The notes beneath the pieces are model-generated. The model saw only the letters and a program-made list of their open reading frames with translations, did not search any database and was not told where the DNA came from. A DNA stretch of 64,000 nt. Origin: Chloroflexota bacterium. Lineage in GTDB: Bacteria > Chloroflexota > Dehalococcoidia > Bin125. Location of the stretch: contig JAPPJZ010000034.1 of NCBI GenBank assembly GCA_028874365.1, positions 1 to 64,000 on the forward strand, given 5' to 3'. A program made the position numbers and the translations under genes. Each line of letters begins with the position of its first letter. Positions within the stretch are counted from its first letter, which is position 1. Positions 60,599-64,000 of the stretch are shown one piece after another.

Positions 60599-61228
60599 CT
60601 GGCAGTCAAGGACCAACGAGAACAGAAAGAGCAGCGCGTCAACGAAGCGATTCGCATTCGAGAGGTGCGGGTGATCGGGGCCGAAGGCGAACAGCTCGGG
60701 ATCATGCCCACCGTGCAGGCGCTGGACCTGGCGCGTGCGCAAGGACTCGATCTGGTTGAGGTCGCACCCAACGCGCGACCGCCGGTCGCGAAGATGCTCG
60801 ATTACGGCCGTTTCAAGTACGAACAGTCGAAGCGTGAACGCGAAGGTCGACGCCGGCAGAAGGGCTCGGCGCTGCATCAGATCAAGATGCGTCCGAACAT
60901 CGGCCGGCACGACATGGAGGCCAAGGGTCGAACGGCGGCTCGGCTGCTGCGCAACGGTGACAAGGTCAAGATTTCGATCACGTTCCGCGGGCGCGAGATC
61001 ACGCACCGGGACATCGGTCAGGAACGGATCCAGGAGATGCTCGACACGCTCGAGCAGAACGACGTTCCAACGATAATCGAGAAGCCGATTTCGACCGAGG
61101 GCCGGTTCATGTCGATCATCGTGGCCGAGGATAAGGTCAAGGCCAAAGCGATGGCGGACGCGAAGGCGGCAGTGGAGCCCGAGCAGGACGAGCAGCAGGC
61201 CCAGGCGGCTAGCGAAGCCGCTAGCTAG
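60599..61228 (+). CDS. infC: Translation initiation factor IF-3 (CTG start)
   Basis: The protein has 209 residues if the rare start CTG 60599 is used. AAGGAG lies 7 nt upstream, and the family N-terminus (QRVNEAIRIREVRVIGAEGE) begins within the first 15 codons. The later GTG at 60665 would cut off the conserved IF3 N-domain strand. Unusual start codons are typical of infC, where IF3 rejects non-AUG starts and so controls its own level. Domain blocks are DLVEVAPNARPPVAKMLDYG, LHQIKMRPNIGRHD and the C-domain KVKISITFRGREITH. The tail is Ala/Gln/Glu-rich. Genes rpmI and rplT follow. Confidence 0.92.
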   Translation: MAVKDQREQKEQRVNEAIRIREVRVIGAEGEQLGIMPTVQALDLARAQGLDLVEVAPNARPPVAKMLDYGRFKYEQSKREREGRRRQKGSALHQIKMRPNIGRHDMEAKGRTAARLLRNGDKVKISITFRGREITHRDIGQERIQEMLDTLEQNDVPTIIEKPISTEGRFMSIIVAEDKVKAKAMADAKAAVEPEQDEQQAQAASEAAS

Positions 61229-61303
61229 CGGCCGGTCCGCGTCGGACAGCCTGCAACCAAACGTTGCCTGTCTGATCGCACGGTCAATGTGTGTTCGGTC
61301 TCA

Positions 61304-61332
61304 TTGGACTCAGTACGATTTGCTCCTAAGCT
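61304..61332 (+). promoter_or_regulatory. Possible internal promoter for rpmI-rplT
   Basis: TTGGAC (61304-61309) and TAAGCT (61327-61332) are spaced by 17 nt in the 161-nt infC-rpmI spacer. The -10 match is weak. The spacer is longer than usual for this operon and might instead carry a ribosomal-protein leader structure; none is clear by eye. Confidence 0.3.
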
Positions 61333-61389
61333 GGGGAGACGCGCGGCTGCATCGTTGATGATCCGCGGCTGTGCTGGAGACGCTCACCG

Positions 61390-61596
61390 ATGCCGAAAAT
61401 GAAGACCCACAAGGGCGCCGCCAAGCGATTCCGCGTTACGCGCACGGGCAAGGTGCTGCGGATGAAGGGCTATCGCGGGCACAACAAGCAGAAAAAGAGC
61501 AAGCGCACCCTGCGTGCGCAGAGCCGGATGCACGAGGTCAAGCGTTCCGGCGACCAGAAGCGGGTCAAGCGCCTGCTGCCGTACGGATCGCCGTAG
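61390..61596 (+). CDS. rpmI: 50S ribosomal protein L35
   Basis: The 68-residue, very basic protein starts [20 protein letters not shown], the bL35 signature, and has [17 protein letters not shown] lies upstream. It is in the standard infC-rpmI-rplT order. Confidence 0.97.
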   Translation: MPKMKTHKGAAKRFRVTRTGKVLRMKGYRGHNKQKKSKRTLRAQSRMHEVKRSGDQKRVKRLLPYGSP

Positions 61597-61644
61597 CGAT
61601 CGTCCGCAGAGCAGCACTGAGCACCGCAGAACAGGAACCCTGTC

Positions 61645-61995
61645 ATGCCACGAGTCAAGGGCGGTCCGCGAGAACGTCGGCGACACAAGAAGGTTCTCAA
61701 GCAAACCAAGGGTCATCACGGCGTCCGCCATCGCCTCTATCGGCGAGCGTCAGAATCCCGCCTGCACGCGCTCTCGTATGCCTACGCACACCGTCGCGAG
61801 CGCAAGGGCGACATGCGGCGAATCTGGATTCAGCGGATCAATGCCGCCGCGCGGCTGAACGGCACGACGTACAGCCGTCTGATCCACTCGCTGAAGCAGG
61901 CGGGCATCGAGATCGACCGCAAGGTGCTGGCCGAGATGGCGCTACATGACCCGGAGGGGTTCAGCGCCGTCGTCAAGCAGGCCAACGCCGCCTGA
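61645..61995 (+). CDS. rplT: 50S ribosomal protein L20
   Basis: The 116-residue bL20 protein has MPRVKGGPRERRRHKKVLKQ at the start, then RRASESRLHALSYAYAHRRE and the globular end RLNGTTYSRLIHSLKQAGIE. AGGAA lies upstream of the ATG. It is the last gene of the operon, followed by a terminator. Confidence 0.97.
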   Translation: MPRVKGGPRERRRHKKVLKQTKGHHGVRHRLYRRASESRLHALSYAYAHRRERKGDMRRIWIQRINAAARLNGTTYSRLIHSLKQAGIEIDRKVLAEMALHDPEGFSAVVKQANAA

Positions 61996-62020
61996 CGACT
62001 CTCCACAGCCAAGGCACAAC

Positions 62021-62061
62021 GAAGCCCGGCACCATCAGGTGGTTGCCGGGCTTCTCTTTGT
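62021..62061 (+). terminator. Rho-independent terminator of infC-rpmI-rplT
   Basis: GAAGCCCGGCA (62021-62031) and TGCCGGGCTTC (62044-62054) form a perfect 11-bp stem with a 12-nt loop, followed by TCTTTGT. It starts 26 nt after the rplT stop. Confidence 0.88.
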
Positions 62062-62078
62062 ACGTGACCGTACGACGA

Positions 62079-62594
62079 TCAAGAGCCTGTTGACAGCGCA
62101 GGAGTCTCGCTGGCGTCGAACGCGAGGTCAGCTGCATCGGCCTCGGGGAGATGCTCAGCCAGCCAGTCGCCGGCGTCTTCATCCTTCAGCCAGGGCAAGA
62201 TGTGCGTGAGCGCAATGAACTCGCGCATGTGCAGCGCGTTCTTGATCACGTCGAACTCAATCTCGCGGTTCCGCTCTCGCCACTCAGTAGGCAAGTCGAT
62301 GTGCGCGTCGGCAAACGCGCGCGCAGCGACGCGAGCGTCCTCCATGTTGAGCTGGAGGAAGGCGCGCAGTCGCCGGACGACCAGCTCGTGAGCCGCCTCC
62401 CACGATGCGGCGCCCTCACGTCGGGCCATGGCCCGCATGACGCGTCGCAGTTCGATGGGCGGCAGGGCGGTGGCGTCGTAGAGGGTTGCGGCGAGCTGCA
62501 AGTGGTCGCTCGCATCGTTCAATCGGTGCGTAAGGTCTCCCAGCTCGAACGCGCTGCCATAGTTCTCGGACAGGTTCGGATGCACGTAGGTCAT
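62079..62594 (-). CDS. Unknown protein under CIRCE (heat-shock type) control
   Basis: The 171-residue protein starts MTYVHPNLSENYGSAFELGD, with GGAAGGAA upstream of ATG 62594. An in-frame ATG at 62693 is upstream of the operator and would translate through it, so it is rejected. The protein is helical (LTHRLNDASDHLQLAATLYD, IELRRVMRAMARREGAASWE, EFDVIKNALHMREFIALTHI) and acidic at the C-terminus. It has no J, alpha-crystallin or AAA motif and no membrane segment. The promoter carries a CIRCE operator, so HrcA repression and heat or unfolding induction are expected. It could be a new stress factor. Confidence 0.75.
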   Translation of the reverse strand: MTYVHPNLSENYGSAFELGDLTHRLNDASDHLQLAATLYDATALPPIELRRVMRAMARREGAASWEAAHELVVRRLRAFLQLNMEDARVAARAFADAHIDLPTEWRERNREIEFDVIKNALHMREFIALTHILPWLKDEDAGDWLAEHLPEADAADLAFDASETPALSTGS

Positions 62595-62630
62595 GATCGG
62601 TTCCTTCCGCGTCGTTTGTCTTCGATTCCA

Positions 62631-62660
62631 ATTCTGGCACTCTCTGGCAGAGAGTGCCAA
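62631..62660 (-). promoter_or_regulatory. CIRCE operator (HrcA site) overlapping a promoter
   Basis: On the minus strand the sequence is TTGGCACTC, nine bases, then GAGTGCCAG (operator 62634-62660). The CIRCE consensus is TTAGCACTC-N9-GAGTGCTAA; the A-to-G and T-to-C changes are on paired positions, so symmetry is kept. TTGGCA (62655-62660) and CAGAAT (62631-62636), 18 nt apart, read as -35 and -10, so a bound HrcA would block the polymerase. It is about 40 nt before the ATG of the unknown gene. Confidence 0.88.
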
Positions 62661-62734
62661 CACAATGAGTTGGCGAAGAATCGAGTACGACAAGCAGGGA
62701 ACAGAGAAGCTGGAGGCTTATGACCAGTGTAGGT

Positions 62735-64000
62735 CTATGAGTCTCGTAGCGTCGCCTGGAACTGCGACTCCAGGCGTCGCACGATTCCACGACGTGCCTT
62801 CTCCACATCGCGGTCCGTGAGCGTCCGGTCGGGCGACCGGTAGTAGACACGGAAGGCCAGCGACTTCTTCCCGGCCGGAATCTGATCGCCCTCGTAGATG
62901 TCGAACAGATCGACCGCCTCGACCAGCCCATTTCCTCCGATGGCGGCGGCCAGTTCGCCGGCCGCAGTGTCGCGATCCACAATCAACGCCAAGTCCTCGA
63001 CCGCAGCGGGGTAGATCGATGGCGAGGGTACCGTCTCTGATTCCCGCAGCAGCGGGGCGAGGGCCCCGACAGACAACTCAAGCGCGAATACATCGCTTTC
63101 GATCCCGAACCGCGCGGCGAGGCTCGGCACCAACTTGCCGAGTGCTCCGACGGGTTTGCCGCGCACCGTGATTTGCGCCGACTCTCCGCGAACCAGCGCA
63201 GCGTCGTCAGCGCCGCCCTGCAGGCCGAATTCAACATCGAGGCCGGCCGCGAGTTGCTCGAGCACGCCTTTGGCATCGAAGAAGTCGAGCGTCCTGGCCG
63301 CCTCGCCGTGTACGGACGCGGGCGCCTCGCCACCGACCAGCGCCATGACCATGCGCTCTTCAATCGGTTGTCGACCCGGTCTTGCCTCGAACGTCTTGCC
63401 GACCTCGTAGATGCCTAGTCCGCCACGAGCTTCCTGCTGATTGGACGCGAAGGTTTCGAGTCCACGCGGCCGCAGGCTGGTGCGCAGGCGGTCTTGCGCC
63501 GCGTTCATTGGGTTCTGCAGCCTTACGGAGGACGGTCCGGAGGTCGCTTCGGAGGCGGTCGCGGACAGCTCAGAGTCCTGGACCGTGACGTAGGTGATGA
63601 TTTCGCGCAAGCCGAGACCGGTCAGGACGTCGCGGATGCGCTCGCCTAGATCTCGCTCCCGATCGATGTCGGGGTCGGGTACCGCGCCGGGCAGCGGCTC
63701 CGAGGGGAGATTGTCGTAGCCGAGGACGCGGCCGATCTCCTCCACGACGTCGTCCGGGACGGCGATGTCCGAACGCCAGGGCGGGCAACTGACTGCGAAT
63801 CGATCGGGCGGCAGCCAGCGATTCGAGATGCCCAGCGCCGAGAGGATGCCGCGCACCTCTTCGACGCTCGGCTGGACGGAGAGGATCTGGGTGATCCGGC
63901 GCTGCGGGACGACGACCTGGGGAGTATGCGCTTTGCCCGGGTAGGTATCGACGATTCCGGCAAATGCCGTGCCACCGGCTGTCTCGACGATCAGCGCCGC
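62735..64000 (-). CDS. pheT: Phenylalanyl-tRNA synthetase beta subunit (N-terminus beyond window)
   Basis: At least 421 C-terminal residues are present; the frame is open through the right edge. It has the B5 domain (PWRSDIAVPDDVVEEIGRVL, GYDNLP), the catalytic-like core (LREIITYVTVQ, LQNPMNAAQDRLRTSL, NQQEARGGLGIYEVGKTFEA) and the C-terminal anticodon-binding ferredoxin-like domain (PAAVEDLALIVDRDT, LFDIYEGDQIPAGKKSLAFR, RTLTDRDVEKAR). It charges tRNA-Phe with PheS, which is not seen here. It ends TAG. Confidence 0.95.
   Translation of the reverse strand, partial: AALIVETAGGTAFAGIVDTYPGKAHTPQVVVPQRRITQILSVQPSVEEVRGILSALGISNRWLPPDRFAVSCPPWRSDIAVPDDVVEEIGRVLGYDNLPSEPLPGAVPDPDIDRERDLGERIRDVLTGLGLREIITYVTVQDSELSATASEATSGPSSVRLQNPMNAAQDRLRTSLRPRGLETFASNQQEARGGLGIYEVGKTFEARPGRQPIEERMVMALVGGEAPASVHGEAARTLDFFDAKGVLEQLAAGLDVEFGLQGGADDAALVRGESAQITVRGKPVGALGKLVPSLAARFGIESDVFALELSVGALAPLLRESETVPSPSIYPAAVEDLALIVDRDTAAGELAAAIGGNGLVEAVDLFDIYEGDQIPAGKKSLAFRVYYRSPDRTLTDRDVEKARRGIVRRLESQFQATLRDS

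Noticed and set aside
62595-62693. Start of the CIRCE gene at ATG 62693
   Set aside because: It would place the operator and promoter inside the coding region. ATG 62594 has a good Shine-Dalgarno.

Overview
The window is a 64-kb piece of a GC-rich bacterial chromosome (by eye roughly 60-65% G+C). It is densely packed, with many 4-bp ATGA/GTGA overlaps and short operons on both strands. Nearly every gene is housekeeping or metabolic; I see no prophage, insertion sequence, CRISPR array or conjugative gene. A Bacillus-type long SRP RNA, homodimeric AceE, a split biotin carboxylase/carrier pair and a UGSC selenoprotein suggest a free-living, non-proteobacterial lineage. Chloroflexota is my best guess, as inference rather than proof. 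A helix-turn-helix gene runs off the left edge and pheT off the right edge.

Layout. 1-7.4 kb: an accessory-looking minus-strand cluster. In transcription order it holds a thioredoxin fused to a large domain of unknown function, a 176-aa UGSC selenoprotein with an in-frame UGA, two paralogues of the large domain, a methyltransferase and an MFS transporter. 7.4-17.4 kb: a small membrane protein, a thioredoxin-TPR protein, a zinc ribbon, a diverged dihydropteroate-synthase-like enzyme, the pyruvate dehydrogenase genes (aceE, E2, lpdA), and divergent lipB-lipA, which make the cofactor for E2. 17.4-24 kb: a LysM membrane protein, then a plus-strand operon of a serine-palmitoyltransferase-like enzyme, an epimerase/reductase, a HAD protein and a START-like protein (possible sphingoid-lipid genes), then a putative glycosidase and a hydrolase. 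24-34 kb: an atypical epimerase, malic enzyme, zinc ribbons, a ferritin-like protein, a Nudix hydrolase, two tandem cupins, a haloacid dehalogenase, dinB and small genes. 34-43 kb: the conserved rnc-smc-ftsY block with an esterase and a YceI protein, facing a tRNA nucleotidyltransferase operon. 43-50 kb: DinG helicase, PHP hydrolase, ispE, rsmA and the SRP RNA. 50-56 kb: an unknown 465-aa protein, lepA, and two oligopeptide-ABC ATPases without permeases. 56-64 kb: tRNA-Leu, tRNA-Lys, tRNA-Val, thrS, accC plus biotin carrier, infC-rpmI-rplT, a CIRCE-controlled unknown gene, and pheT.

The most interesting items are as follows. (1) The selenoprotein locus has a U-G-S-C-T-T-C redox motif and a hairpin just behind the UGA, and sits among three paralogues of a family I cannot assign; this may be an undescribed redox system. 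(2) A near-perfect CIRCE operator lies on the promoter of a gene of unknown function. (3) A candidate sphingoid-base operon. (4) Two families of dispersed intergenic palindromes. (5) Several genes whose -10 box lies only 6-9 nt from the start codon, suggesting leaderless mRNAs.
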